Source: Stutzerimonas azotifigens DSM 17556 (lineage in GTDB: Bacteria > Pseudomonadota > Gammaproteobacteria > Pseudomonadales > Pseudomonadaceae). From it: a stretch of 64,000 nucleotides of DNA. The position numbers were made by a program, and so were the translations under genes. Within the stretch, counting starts at the first letter, position 1, and each line of letters starts with the position of its first letter. The notes under the pieces are model-generated. The model was not told the DNA's origin, searched no databases, and saw nothing but the letters and a program-made list of their open reading frames with translations. The stretch covers positions 1 to 64,000 of the forward strand of contig NZ_KE384418.1 of assembly GCF_000425625.1 (NCBI RefSeq). The letters run 5' to 3'. Positions 26,935-38,390 of the stretch are shown one piece after another.

Positions 26935-28311
26935 TCAACATTCGATGACATTCACCGCCAGCCCTCCGCGGGCGGTCTCCTTGTACTTGCTCTTCATGTC
27001 CGCGCCGGTCTGGCGCATGGTGCGGATCACCTTGTCCAGTGAGACGAAGTGCTCGCCGTCGCCGCGCAGGGCCATGCGCGCGGCGTTGATCGCCTTCACC
27101 GAGCCCATGGCGTTGCGCTCGATGCAGGGTACCTGGACCAGGCCGCCGATGGGGTCGCAGGTCAGCCCGAGGTTGTGCTCCATGCCGATCTCGGCGGCGT
27201 TCTCGACCTGCTGCGGGGTGCCGCCGAGCACTTCGCAGAGCGCCCCGGCGGCCATCGAGCAGGCGACGCCGACCTCGCCCTGGCAACCGACCTCGGCGCC
27301 GGAAATCGAGGCGTTTTCCTTGTACAGGATGCCGATCGCCGCGGCGGTGAGCAGGAAGCGCACCACGCCGTCGTCGCTGGCGCCGGGAACGAAGCGGCTG
27401 TAGTAGTGCAGCACCGCCGGGACGATGCCGGCCGCGCCGTTGGTAGGGGCGGTGACCACGCGGCCGCCGCTGGCGTTTTCCTCGTTCACCGCCAGCGCGT
27501 AGAGGTTCACCCAGTCGAGCACGCTGAGCGTGTCGCGCAGGCTGGCCTCCGGGTTCGCGCTCAGTTGGCGGTACAGCCCGGCGGCGCGGCGCCTGACCTT
27601 CAGCCCGCCGGGCATGATGCCCTCGTTGCGGCAGCCGGCGGCCACGCAGTCCTGCATCACCTGCCAGATCTTCAGCAGGCCGTCGCGGGTCTCGGCCTCC
27701 GGGCGCCAGGCGGCCTCGTTGGCGAGCATCACCTGGCTGATCGACAGGCCCTGCGTGGCGCAATGCGCCAGCAGCTCACGCGCGGTGCGGAACGGGTAGG
27801 GCAGGGGCGTACGGTCCTCGACGATGCGGTCGGCCCCGGCCGCCTGCTCGTCGACCACGAAGCCGCCGCCGACCGAATAGTACTCGCGGGCGCGCAGCTG
27901 CAGCCCGGCTGCGTCGAAGGCGCGGAAGACCATGCCGTTGGGGTGGAAGTCCAGCGCCTTGCGGACGAAGGTGAGGTGTTCCTTCTCGACGAAGCGGATC
28001 GGCTTCTCACCGAGCAGGCGCAGTTCGTTGCTGCCACGGATGCGTTCGAGCCGCGCGGGGATGGAGGCGGTGTCGACCCGATCCGGCTGCTCACCCTCCA
28101 GGCCCAGCAGCACCGCCTTGTCGCTACCGTGGCCCTTGCCGGTGGCGCCGAGCGAGCCGTAGAGCTCCACCCGCACGCCCTCGGTGCCGGCGAGCAGGCC
28201 GTCGCGCGCCAGCCCCTCGACGAAGCGCGCGGCGGCGCGCATCGGGCCGACCGTGTGTGAACTGGATGGGCCGATGCCGATCTTGAACAGGTCGAAGACG
28301 CTCAGTGACAT
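26935..28311 (-). CDS. sdaA: L-serine ammonia-lyase (iron-sulfur)
   Basis: 458 residues, full-length single-chain serine dehydratase. The N-terminus [26 protein letters not shown] is diagnostic; the C-terminal catalytic domain has GSVCSMAAG-like [17 protein letters not shown], cluster cysteines in [13 protein letters not shown] and ends [10 protein letters not shown], whose terminal Cys is typical. It converts serine to pyruvate and ammonia. In the gcv cluster it drains serine made from glycine. The start 28311 is chosen over the in-frame ATG at 28344 by family alignment and a purine-rich AGGGGAG upstream. Confidence 0.94.
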   Translation of the reverse strand: MSLSVFDLFKIGIGPSSSHTVGPMRAAARFVEGLARDGLLAGTEGVRVELYGSLGATGKGHGSDKAVLLGLEGEQPDRVDTASIPARLERIRGSNELRLLGEKPIRFVEKEHLTFVRKALDFHPNGMVFRAFDAAGLQLRAREYYSVGGGFVVDEQAAGADRIVEDRTPLPYPFRTARELLAHCATQGLSISQVMLANEAAWRPEAETRDGLLKIWQVMQDCVAAGCRNEGIMPGGLKVRRRAAGLYRQLSANPEASLRDTLSVLDWVNLYALAVNEENASGGRVVTAPTNGAAGIVPAVLHYYSRFVPGASDDGVVRFLLTAAAIGILYKENASISGAEVGCQGEVGVACSMAAGALCEVLGGTPQQVENAAEIGMEHNLGLTCDPIGGLVQVPCIERNAMGSVKAINAARMALRGDGEHFVSLDKVIRTMRQTGADMKSKYKETARGGLAVNVIEC

Positions 28312-28389
28312 GCGTGGCTCCCCTGGGGGCGAGAACGGCTCCACTGCGCGGGACGCAGTACAGCCGCAGGCTCTGTTCAGCGTAGACCC

Positions 28390-28430
28390 GTCGGCCGGTG
28401 CGCCGATCTACGATCGGCGCACCGGCCGAC
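28390..28430. terminator. Perfect 19-bp-stem hairpin between agcS and sdaA
   Basis: The arms 28390-28408 (GTCGGCCGGTGCGCCGATC) and 28412-28430 are perfectly complementary with a three-base loop (TAC). It lies nine bases after the agcS stop on the minus strand. There is no U-run, so it may be a processing or stability element, or a partial terminator, inside the gcv transcript. Confidence 0.6.
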
Positions 28431-28438
28431 GAGAAGGC

Positions 28439-29815
28439 TTAGCGCGGTACGCCGGCCAGGGTTTCGCGGGCCTTGCGCTCGGCGAAGTAGTCGTTGGTGA
28501 GCTTGACTACCACGGGGCTGAGCAGCAGCAGCGAAACCAGGTTGGGAAGCGCCATCAGGCCGTTGAGGGTATCGGCCACCAGCCAGGCGAAGTCGAGCTG
28601 GGCGATGGCGCCGAAGGGCACGGCGAGCACCCAGATCACGCGGAACGGCCAGATCGCCCGGGTGCCGACCATGAATTCCCAGCACTTCTCGCCGAAGTAG
28701 CTCCAGCCGAGGATGGTGGTGAAGGCGAAGATCACCAGCGCCAGGGTCAGGACGATGCCGCCGAAGCCCGGCATGGCCGATTCGAAGGCCGCGGCGGTCA
28801 GCGCCGCGCCACTCTCGCCGCCGGTCCAGACGCCCGAGCAGATGATCGCCAGGCCGGTCATCGAGCAGATGATGATGGTGTCGATGAAGGTCCCGAGCAT
28901 GCCGATCAGGCCCGAGCGCACCGGGCTGGAGCTGGTGCCGGCGGCCTGGGCGATGCCGGCGGTGCCCAGGCCCGCCTCGTTGGAGAAGATGCCGCGGGCG
29001 ACGCCGAAGCGGATCGCCGCCATCACCGCCGCGCCGGCGAAGCCGCCGGTGGCCGCGACCGGGTTGAAGGCCGATTCGAAGATCAGCGCGAACGCGCCGG
29101 GAATGGCCTCGAGGTTGACGACCAGCACCATCGCGGCGGCGAGGATGTAGGCCACGCACATGAAGGGCACCAGCGCCGAGGCGACCTTGCCGATGCGCTG
29201 GATACCGCCGAGGATCACCAGCCCGACGATGGCCATCGACACCACCCCGGTGACCCACATCGGCACCCCGAAGGTGGTGTCCATGGCGTGCGCCATGCTG
29301 TTGACCTGCACCATGTTGCCGATGCCGAACCCGGCCAGGCCGCCGAACAGCGCGAAGGCGCCGCCGAGCCACAGCCACTTTTTGCCCAGGCCGTTCTTGA
29401 TCGCGTACATCGGCCCGCCGACGTGCTCGCCGCGGTCGTCCTTCTCGCGGTAGTGCACCGCCAGCACCACTTCGCAGTACTTGGTGGCCATGCCCACCAG
29501 CGCGGTGCACCACATCCAGAACAGCGCGCCGGGGCCGCCGAGGAAGATGGCAGTGGCGACGCCGGCGATATTGCCGGTGCCGACGGTGGCGGCCAGGCAG
29601 GTCATCAGCGCCTGGAACGGGCTGATCTCGCCTTCGGCGCCGGCGTCCTTGGCCCGGCCCTGCCACATCAGGGCGAAACCGGAGGGGATGTTGCGCCAGG
29701 GCATGAACTTCAGCGCGACCATGAGGAACAGGCCGGTGCCGAGGATCAGCACCAGGATGGGCGGCCCCCAGACCAGCCCGTTGACTTGGTTGACCAGCGT
29801 GTTGAGCGATTCCAT
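28439..29815 (-). CDS. Sodium:alanine/glycine symporter, AGCS family
   Basis: 458 residues with about ten to eleven membrane segments. AGCS signatures: FQALMTCLAATVGTGNIAGVATAIFLGGPGALFWMW (about 68-103), KYCEVVLAVHYRE, and GVARGIFSNEAGLGTAGIAQAAG (about 272-294). It probably imports glycine, alanine or D-alanine with Na+. It sits between gcvP and sdaA, the position held by glyA in the comparable P. aeruginosa cluster, so glycine is the most likely substrate. ATG 29815. Strong hairpins flank the gene on both sides. Confidence 0.9.
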   Translation of the reverse strand: MESLNTLVNQVNGLVWGPPILVLILGTGLFLMVALKFMPWRNIPSGFALMWQGRAKDAGAEGEISPFQALMTCLAATVGTGNIAGVATAIFLGGPGALFWMWCTALVGMATKYCEVVLAVHYREKDDRGEHVGGPMYAIKNGLGKKWLWLGGAFALFGGLAGFGIGNMVQVNSMAHAMDTTFGVPMWVTGVVSMAIVGLVILGGIQRIGKVASALVPFMCVAYILAAAMVLVVNLEAIPGAFALIFESAFNPVAATGGFAGAAVMAAIRFGVARGIFSNEAGLGTAGIAQAAGTSSSPVRSGLIGMLGTFIDTIIICSMTGLAIICSGVWTGGESGAALTAAAFESAMPGFGGIVLTLALVIFAFTTILGWSYFGEKCWEFMVGTRAIWPFRVIWVLAVPFGAIAQLDFAWLVADTLNGLMALPNLVSLLLLSPVVVKLTNDYFAERKARETLAGVPR

Positions 29816-29935
29816 GTCGTCTCCGTTTTTTCTGGTTATGGGTTACGGCAGCGATGTTCGAGGGGCCCGGTGAACCGGAGCCGGGGCACGCCGCCCGCGG
29901 CCCGGGGCGCGGGCGAACGGCATTGTTGTTGTGTG

Positions 29936-29955
29936 GGGCCGGCGCGGGCCGGCCC
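29936..29955. terminator. 8-bp-stem hairpin after gcvP
   Basis: GGGCCGGC (29936-29943), loop GCGG, GCCGGCCC (29948-29955), six bases after the gcvP stop on the minus strand. No U-tract follows, so full termination before agcS is uncertain. Confidence 0.45.
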
Positions 29956-29961
29956 GGACGC

Positions 29962-32823
29962 TCAGGCGTCCTGGTAGGCCTCGATCGAGGGACAGGCGCA
30001 GACCAGGTTGCGGTCGCCGAAGACGTTGTCGACCCGCCCGACCGGCGGCCAGTACTTGGCTTCCACCTGGGCCCGGGTCGGGTACGCGGCCTGCTCGCGG
30101 CCGTAGCCGTGCGTCCATTCGCCGGCCAGCTGGCGGGCGGTGTGCGGCGCGTGCCTGAGCGGGTTGTCGGCGCGGTCCAGCTCGCCGCGCTCGATCGCGC
30201 GGATTTCCTCGCGGATGGCGATCATCGCCTCGCAGAAGCGCTCCAGCTCGGCCAGCGATTCGCTCTCGGTGGGCTCGATCATCAGCGTGCCGGCCACCGG
30301 GAAGGACATGGTCGGGGCGTGGAAGCCGTAGTCGATCAGGCGCTTGGCGACGTCCTCGACGCTGATCCCGGCGCTGTCCTTGAGCGGGCGCAGGTCGAGG
30401 ATGCACTCGTGGGCGACCAGCCCGCGCTCGCCGCTGTAGAGCACCGGGTAGTGCTCTTCCAGGCGCCGGGCGATGTAGTTGGCGTTGAGGATGGCGACCT
30501 GCGAGGCGCGCCTGAGGCCCTCGCCGCCCATCATCTTCATGTACATCCAGGTGATCGGCAGGATGCTGGCGCTGCCGTAGGGCGCGGCGCAGACCGCGCC
30601 CTCCTGGCGCAGCATGCGCCCGTGGCCCGGCAGGAAGGGCGCCAGGTGCGCCTTGACGCCGATCGGGCCGACGCCCGGGCCGCCGCCGCCGTGGGGGATG
30701 CAGAAGGTCTTGTGCAGGTTCAGGTGCGAGACGTCGCCGCCGAACCGGCCCGGCGCGCAGAGGCCGACCATGGCGTTGAGGTTGGCGCCGTCGATGTACA
30801 CCTGGCCGCCGTGGGCATGGACGATGTCGCAGATCTCGCGCACGCCTTCCTCGAACACGCCGTGGGTCGAGGGGTAGGTGATCATCAGCGCCGACAGCCG
30901 CGCGCCGTGCTCCTCGGCCTTGGCGCGCAGGTCGTCGAGGTCGACGTTGCCGCGGGCGTCGCAGGCCACCACCACCACGCGCATGCCGGCCATCTGTGCG
31001 GTCGCCGGGTTGGTGCCGTGGGCCGAGGCCGGGATCAGGCAGACATCGCGCTCGCCCTCTCCGCGGCTCCGGTGGTAGGCGCGGATGGCCAGCAGGCCGG
31101 CGTACTCGCCCTGCGAGCCGGCGTTGGGCTGCAGCGACAGGGCGTCGTAGCCGGTGGCGCTGCACAGCATGGCTTCCAGGTCGCTGGTCAGCTGGCGGTA
31201 GCCGAGGCTCTGCTCGGCCGGGGCGAAGGGGTGCAGGTTGCCGAACTCGGCCCAGGTCACCGGGATCATCTCGCTGGCGGCGTTGAGCTTCATGGTGCAG
31301 GAGCCCAGCGGGATCATCGCACGGTCCAGCGCCAGGTCCTTGTCGGCGAGCTTGCGCAGGTAGCGCATCAGCTCGGTCTCGCTGTGGTAGCGGTTGAACA
31401 CCGGGTGCTGGAGGAAGCGCGACTGGCGCAGCAGCGGCGCCGGCAGGGCGTCGGCGGTGCCGGCGGCCAGGCTGTCGAAGTCCGGCAGGGCGCGGCCGGG
31501 CTCGGCGAACAGGGTCCACAGCGCCTGCACCTGGGCCGGGGTGGTGGTCTCGTCGAGCGACAGGCCGAGGTGCGCGTCGTCGATCTCGCGCAGGTTGATG
31601 CCCAGCGCGCGGGCCGCCTCGTGGATCGCCGCGGTGCGCTCGCCGGTGGCCAGCGTCAGGGTGTCGAAGAAGTGCAGCTGCTGCGGGGCGAAGCCGAGCT
31701 GGGCCAGGCCGTCGGCGAGCACCGCGGTGAGCCGGTGCACGCGCCGGGCGATGGCGGTCAGGCCCTGCGGGCCGTGGTAGACGGCGTACATGCTGGCGAT
31801 GTTGGCCAGCAGCACCTGCGCGGTGCAGATGTTGCTGGTGGCCTTCTCGCGGCGGATGTGCTGTTCGCGGGTCTGCATCGCCAGGCGCAGCGCCGGTTCG
31901 CCGTGGGCGTCGACCGACAGGCCGACCAGGCGGCCGGGCATGTCGCGCTTGTAGGCGTCGAGCGTGGCGAAGTAGGCGGCGTGCGGGCCGCCGAAGCCGA
32001 GCGGCACGCCGAAGCGCTGGGCGGTGCCGATGGCGACGTCGGCGCCGAATTCGCCGGGCGGGGCGAGCAGGGTCAGTGCCAGCAGGTCGGCGGCCACCGC
32101 CACCAGTGCCTGGCTGGCGTGGAAGCGCTCGACCAGCGCCCGGTAGTCGTGGATGTCGCCGTCGGTGGCGGGGTACTGCAGCAGGGCGCCGAAGAAGGGC
32201 GCGGTGTCTTCCAGCTGCAGCTCGTCGCCGATCACCACCTCGATGCCCAGCGGCTCGGCGCGGGTCGTCAGTACGTCCAGGGTTTGCGGGTGGCAGTGCC
32301 GCGAGGCGAAGAAGCGCTGGCTGGCCTTGTTCTTCGACACCCGCTTGCAGAAGGCCATCGCCTCGGCGGCGGCGGTGGCCTCGTCGAGCAGCGAGGCGTT
32401 GGCGATCGGCAGGCCGGTGAGGTCGCTGATCAGCGTCTGGAAGTTCAGCAGCGCTTCCAGGCGGCCCTGGGAGATTTCCGGCTGGTAGGGCGTGTAGGCG
32501 GTGTACCAGGCCGGGTTCTCCAGCAGGTTGCGCAGGATCGGCGCCGGCGTATGGGTGCCGTAGTAGCCCTGGCCGATGTAGCTGGTGAAGGTGCGGTTCT
32601 GCGCGGCGATGGCTTTCAACCGGGCCAGCGCCTCGGCCTCGCCGAGCCCGGCCGGCAGGTCGAGCGTGCTGGTGCCCCTGATGCCGGCGGGGATGACGGC
32701 GTCGGTCAGCGCGTCGAGCGAGTCGTAGCCGAGCAGCTCGAGCATGCGGCGCTGTTCGGCCTCGGTCGGGCCGATGTGGCGGGCGATGAATTCGTTGGCG
32801 GTGGTCAGCGAGGTGTGGGTCAT
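29962..32823 (-). CDS. gcvP: Glycine dehydrogenase (decarboxylating), P protein
   Basis: 953 residues, the fused homodimeric P protein. The PLP lysine is Lys705 in [18 protein letters not shown]; the N-terminus [24 protein letters not shown] and [14 protein letters not shown] near 92 are classic. It decarboxylates glycine and transfers the aminomethyl group to lipoyl-GcvH. It starts nine bases after the gcvH stop, so the two are co-transcribed from the sigma-54-type promoter at 33280-33294. No anomaly is seen. Confidence 0.97.
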   Translation of the reverse strand: MTHTSLTTANEFIARHIGPTEAEQRRMLELLGYDSLDALTDAVIPAGIRGTSTLDLPAGLGEAEALARLKAIAAQNRTFTSYIGQGYYGTHTPAPILRNLLENPAWYTAYTPYQPEISQGRLEALLNFQTLISDLTGLPIANASLLDEATAAAEAMAFCKRVSKNKASQRFFASRHCHPQTLDVLTTRAEPLGIEVVIGDELQLEDTAPFFGALLQYPATDGDIHDYRALVERFHASQALVAVAADLLALTLLAPPGEFGADVAIGTAQRFGVPLGFGGPHAAYFATLDAYKRDMPGRLVGLSVDAHGEPALRLAMQTREQHIRREKATSNICTAQVLLANIASMYAVYHGPQGLTAIARRVHRLTAVLADGLAQLGFAPQQLHFFDTLTLATGERTAAIHEAARALGINLREIDDAHLGLSLDETTTPAQVQALWTLFAEPGRALPDFDSLAAGTADALPAPLLRQSRFLQHPVFNRYHSETELMRYLRKLADKDLALDRAMIPLGSCTMKLNAASEMIPVTWAEFGNLHPFAPAEQSLGYRQLTSDLEAMLCSATGYDALSLQPNAGSQGEYAGLLAIRAYHRSRGEGERDVCLIPASAHGTNPATAQMAGMRVVVVACDARGNVDLDDLRAKAEEHGARLSALMITYPSTHGVFEEGVREICDIVHAHGGQVYIDGANLNAMVGLCAPGRFGGDVSHLNLHKTFCIPHGGGGPGVGPIGVKAHLAPFLPGHGRMLRQEGAVCAAPYGSASILPITWMYMKMMGGEGLRRASQVAILNANYIARRLEEHYPVLYSGERGLVAHECILDLRPLKDSAGISVEDVAKRLIDYGFHAPTMSFPVAGTLMIEPTESESLAELERFCEAMIAIREEIRAIERGELDRADNPLRHAPHTARQLAGEWTHGYGREQAAYPTRAQVEAKYWPPVGRVDNVFGDRNLVCACPSIEAYQDA

Positions 32824-32832
32824 GCGGAATCC

Positions 32833-33216
32833 TCAGGCGTCGGCGGTGGCGCGCAGCAGGCGGTCGTAGGCGTTCTGGTCGAGCAACGCGGCCAGCGCGG
32901 CGGCATCGTCCGGGCGGAAGCGGAAGAACCAGCCGGCGTCGAGGGAAGAGGCGTTGACCAGCTCCGGGCGGCCGATCAGCTCGGCATTCACCTCGATCAC
33001 CTCGCCGGCCAGCGGCATGAGGATGTTGCTGGCGGCCTTCACCGATTCCAGCACCGCCACCTCGTCGCCGGGCGCGTAGGTGCCCGGTTCCGGCAGCTGC
33101 ACGTAGACCACGTCGCCCAGCGCATCCTGCGCATAGGGGGTGATGCCGACGGTGACCAGGCCGTCATCGTCCTGACGCAGCCATTCGTGATCGACGGTGA
33201 AGCGCAACTCGCTCAT
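32833..33216 (-). CDS. gcvH: Glycine cleavage system H protein
   Basis: 127 residues. The lipoyl lysine is Lys60 in VLESVKAASNI, preceded by the GDVVYVQLPEPGTYAPGDEVAV hybrid-motif fold, and followed by EVNAELIGRPELVNASSLDAGWFF. It carries the aminomethyl group between P, T and L proteins. It is the first gene of the cluster. ATG 33216 has AGGAGTTTCC just upstream; the in-frame ATG at 33321 lies upstream of the predicted transcription start and is not used. Confidence 0.95.
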   Translation of the reverse strand: MSELRFTVDHEWLRQDDDGLVTVGITPYAQDALGDVVYVQLPEPGTYAPGDEVAVLESVKAASNILMPLAGEVIEVNAELIGRPELVNASSLDAGWFFRFRPDDAAALAALLDQNAYDRLLRATADA

Positions 33217-33279
33217 GGAAACTCCTGCTGTGACCCGTTTGGGAAGGCGGCCGAGGCCGCGCGAATGGCGGACAGCGGA

Positions 33280-33294
33280 GCAAAGGGGGTGCCA
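33280..33294 (-). promoter_or_regulatory. Sigma-54 (-24/-12) promoter of gcvH
   Basis: On the minus strand, TGGCAC (33294-33289), five bases, TTGC (33283-33280): an exact match to TGGCAC-N5-TTGC. Transcription would begin near 33268, about 50 bp before gcvH. Three palindromic activator sites lie upstream. Confidence 0.85.
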
Positions 33295-33360
33295 GCTCTT
33301 TTTAAAATCTTTGTTAATCAATGAGTTGTATAAGAGGCAAGCTCACACCATACGACTGTT

Positions 33361-33378
33361 TGTATCGAAAACGATACA
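33361..33378. promoter_or_regulatory. GcsR-type site 1
   Basis: TGTATCG-AAAA-CGATACA: a perfect 18-bp palindrome with 7-bp arms and 4-bp spacer, about 100 bp upstream of the predicted gcvH transcription start. The geometry matches the TGTAACG-N4-CGTTCCG-type repeats described for P. aeruginosa GcsR. Confidence 0.75.
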
Positions 33379-33419
33379 GTCCTGTACGGAACCCCTGAAG
33401 CGCTGGCGATGCGCTCGCC

Positions 33420-33437
33420 TGTATTCGTTCCGATACG
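33420..33437. promoter_or_regulatory. GcsR-type site 2
   Basis: TGTATTC-GTTC-CGATACG, an imperfect copy of site 1, centred 59 bp further upstream. Confidence 0.65.
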
Positions 33438-33438
33438 A

Positions 33439-33456
33439 CGTATAGAAATCGATACA
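33439..33456. promoter_or_regulatory. GcsR-type site 3
   Basis: CGTATAG-AAAT-CGATACA, almost abutting site 2 (19 bp centre to centre, close to two helical turns). Confidence 0.65.
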
Positions 33457-33597
33457 GTTAGTGCCCGAAAACGAGGCTCTCTCTGGCGTGTGTGGGCAGA
33501 AACGGGGCATTGGCTGTTCCCATCGGTGACAACCGCGCCCTCGGGGGCGTGCCGTTCGCTTGACCGAGGCGGGCCTGTATTCGCCGCGAGGGCGCGT

Positions 33598-33712
33598 GAT
33601 TCACAAGGATGTGGTGAATGCCGCAAGCCCGTCGGGAACGGGCGCGGCCTCCACGGGGTTCGGTGGGCCATTCCGCTTTGTGGGAGGCCCGCCTTCGGGG
33701 CGAGCTCGCCTG
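33598..33712. repeat. Dispersed GTGGGAGG repeat, copy 3
   Basis: ATGTGGTGAATGCCGCAAGC, CCCGTCGGGAACGG, GGTTCGGTGGGCCATTCCGC and GTGGGAGGCCCGCCTTCGGG follow the order of copy 2 (21.2 kb) with several changes. It lies between gcsR and the gcvH enhancer sites. Confidence 0.65.
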
Positions 33713-33731
33713 CGTGAACGATATTGCGCCC

Positions 33732-35267
<1,536 letters not shown>

Positions 35268-35325
35268 GCTGAACGGGCCCCGGTGGAGCGCCGCAGTATG
35301 CCTGCTGGAAACGCCGGCCGCACGG

Positions 35326-36279
35326 TCAGCCGGGGCGCGACCAGGGCCTGGCCTCGAGGCTGTTGTGCACGGCGGTGGCCGCCTGCGCGGCGTGGCCGAC
35401 GGCGATGCTCATCTGCTTGAGCCCGGAAACCACGTCGCCGATGGCGTACAGGCCCGGCACCGTGGTCTGTCGGTGGTCGTCGACCTGCAGGCAGCCGCCC
35501 GGGTCGCAGGCCGCGCCCAGGCGCTGCGCCAGCTCCGAGCGGACCCGCGCGCCGAGGTTCGGGTAAAGCAGCTCGAAGCGGTGGCGCGCGCCGTCGCGGG
35601 TGACCACCTCCACGCCCTCGCCGGGCCGGTAGTGGACCTGCCCGACCTCCGCCTCGAGGTAACGGATGCCGTAGTGGCGGACCAGCGCCAGCGCCTCCTC
35701 GCGCGGCGGCTGGCCGGGCTTGGCGATCACCGTGACGCGGTCGGTGAAGCTGCGCAGGAACACCGCATGGCCGATGGTGCTTTCCGCCTCCCCGTACACC
35801 GCGACCTCGTGACCGTCCACCTCATAGCCGTCGCAGATCGCGCACAGCCGTACGGTGCCGGAGAGAATGGCGGCGTCGGCATCGTCCATCGCCGGAAGGC
35901 TGTCCTGGATGCCGGTGGCCAGGATCACCCGCCGGGCCACGCAGCCGTGGCCGTCGTAGCGCACCTCGAAGCCCAGGGTATGCGGGCGGATTTCCTCGAC
36001 CACCCCGCGCACGACCTCGGCGCCGTAGCGGCAGGCCTGCTCGTACAGCCGCTCGATCAGCGCGCGGCCGGAAATGCCCGGCGGAAAGCCGGGGTAGTTG
36101 TGCGAGGTGGGAATCCAGGCCGCGCGGCTGCAGCCGGCATCGATCACCCGGCAGCTGCGGTGAAAGCGCGCCAGGTAGACGGCGGCGGTGAGCCCGGCGG
36201 GGCCGGCGCCGACCACGACGCAGTCGACGTCGGCCTGGTGCTCGGGAGGGGGGTGCGCGACGCGGGCGTCGGTATTCAT
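35326..36279 (-). CDS. Thioredoxin-reductase-like FAD/NAD(P) oxidoreductase
   Basis: 317 residues. FAD motif DCVVVGAGPAGLTAAVYLARF near 19, CxxC-type redox motif in VRLCAICDGYEVDG near 150, NAD(P) motif VAVYGEAESTIGHAVFLRSF (a degenerate GxGxxG), and C-terminal GLYAIGDVVSGLKQMSIAVGHAAQAA. The fold and length fit the thioredoxin reductase family, but the active motif is CAIC instead of CATC and the NAD(P) glycine pattern is altered, so the disulfide partner or reaction may differ. ATG 36279 is chosen by alignment. It is divergent from the TRAP binding-protein gene. Confidence 0.8.
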   Translation of the reverse strand: MNTDARVAHPPPEHQADVDCVVVGAGPAGLTAAVYLARFHRSCRVIDAGCSRAAWIPTSHNYPGFPPGISGRALIERLYEQACRYGAEVVRGVVEEIRPHTLGFEVRYDGHGCVARRVILATGIQDSLPAMDDADAAILSGTVRLCAICDGYEVDGHEVAVYGEAESTIGHAVFLRSFTDRVTVIAKPGQPPREEALALVRHYGIRYLEAEVGQVHYRPGEGVEVVTRDGARHRFELLYPNLGARVRSELAQRLGAACDPGGCLQVDDHRQTTVPGLYAIGDVVSGLKQMSIAVGHAAQAATAVHNSLEARPWSRPG

Positions 36280-37609
<1,330 letters not shown>

Positions 37610-37660
37610 GCATGCCGCTCATGTGAGGCATTCGGAAAAGCACCACGGCCGGCGCTACTC

Positions 37661-37711
37661 GTAGGAGCGAGCTTGCTCGCGAAGCATTTGCATGACTTGG
37701 GTTCGCGAGCA
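37661..37711. repeat. Pseudomonas REP pair
   Basis: GTAGGAGCGAGCTTGCTCGC at 37661-37680 with the inverted half TTCGCGAGCAGG about 22 bp later: a REP doublet downstream of the dctP-like gene. Confidence 0.75.
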
Positions 37712-37776
37712 GGGCCCCCGGATCGATACCGATACGCTCGGCACCGCTCCCCGCTCGCAAGCCCTCGCACCAGCCC

Positions 37777-38178
37777 CTAGGGCCCGCGCTCGCCGGCATA
37801 GCACACGGGCGAGCTGCCGTCGGCGCGGCGCTCCACTTCTTCTTCCAGCCACTCGGCCAGCACCCGGGCGTTGTTCCGGGCTTCGTCGCGGGCGGCGTAG
37901 AGCAGCGTGACCGGGCCCTCGGCGGCGCGGGCGGCCAGGTCCCACCAGTGTTCGGGGTGGGCGGCGAGCGCCTGGCGGTAGCGCTCGCGAAAGCCGGCGA
38001 AATCCACTTCGCCGCGATGCAAGGCCTGGCGCAGCGCCTTCGAAGGCGCCAGCTCGCGCCGCCAGGCGTCATGGGCCAGCCCGGTCTTCTTCAGGCCCCG
38101 CGGCCACAGGCCGTCGACCAGCACCCGGTAGCCGTCGCCCAGGGCGGCGGGTTCGTAGGCGCGCTTGCACTGAATCAT
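37777..38178 (-). CDS. DUF488 protein
   Basis: 133 residues. The family pattern is clear: VDGLWPRGLKKTGLAHDAWRRELAPSKALRQAL (about 21-53), FRERYRQAL, and VTLLYAARDEARNNARVLAEWLEE near 89. DUF488 proteins are small cytoplasmic proteins of uncertain role. It is divergent from the acyl-CoA dehydrogenase gene, and an ANR-like sequence lies between them (38258-38271). The protein appears complete. Its start at 38178 is the only good one. Confidence 0.85.
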   Translation of the reverse strand: MIQCKRAYEPAALGDGYRVLVDGLWPRGLKKTGLAHDAWRRELAPSKALRQALHRGEVDFAGFRERYRQALAAHPEHWWDLAARAAEGPVTLLYAARDEARNNARVLAEWLEEEVERRADGSSPVCYAGERGP

Positions 38179-38257
38179 GCCGTCCTCCGGTTCGTCGATG
38201 GAAACCTGGTCGCCGCGCGCGGCTCGGCTTGGCGTTAGCAGAACCCTGCGCGCGCGT

Positions 38258-38271
38258 GCTGATTTCGGTCA
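38258..38271. promoter_or_regulatory. ANR-like site between the DUF488 and acyl-CoA dehydrogenase genes
   Basis: CTGAT-TTCG-GTCAA differs from the TTGAT-N4-(A/G)TCAA ANR/DNR consensus only at the first base. It is 80 bp upstream of the DUF488 start and 120 bp upstream of the dehydrogenase start. Confidence 0.4.
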
Positions 38272-38390
38272 AGCACGACGCAGGATCCGCGCGCCTGATT
38301 GGCGGGGAATTCAGCCCGCTGACCCTTGTGTGCCATGCGTGCCGGGCGGACTAAGGTGGCCTTGTCGCCCACCGACTCCGAGGCCCCGCC

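Noticed and set aside
29854-33324. An 1156-codon plus-strand frame over gcvP/gcvH
   Set aside because: Antisense to two well-supported genes; low-complexity Arg/Gln/Gly composition.
33383-33400. A fourth GcsR-type site (TGTACGG-AACC-CCTGAAG)
   Set aside because: Only the left arm resembles the others; the right arm does not match CGATACA.
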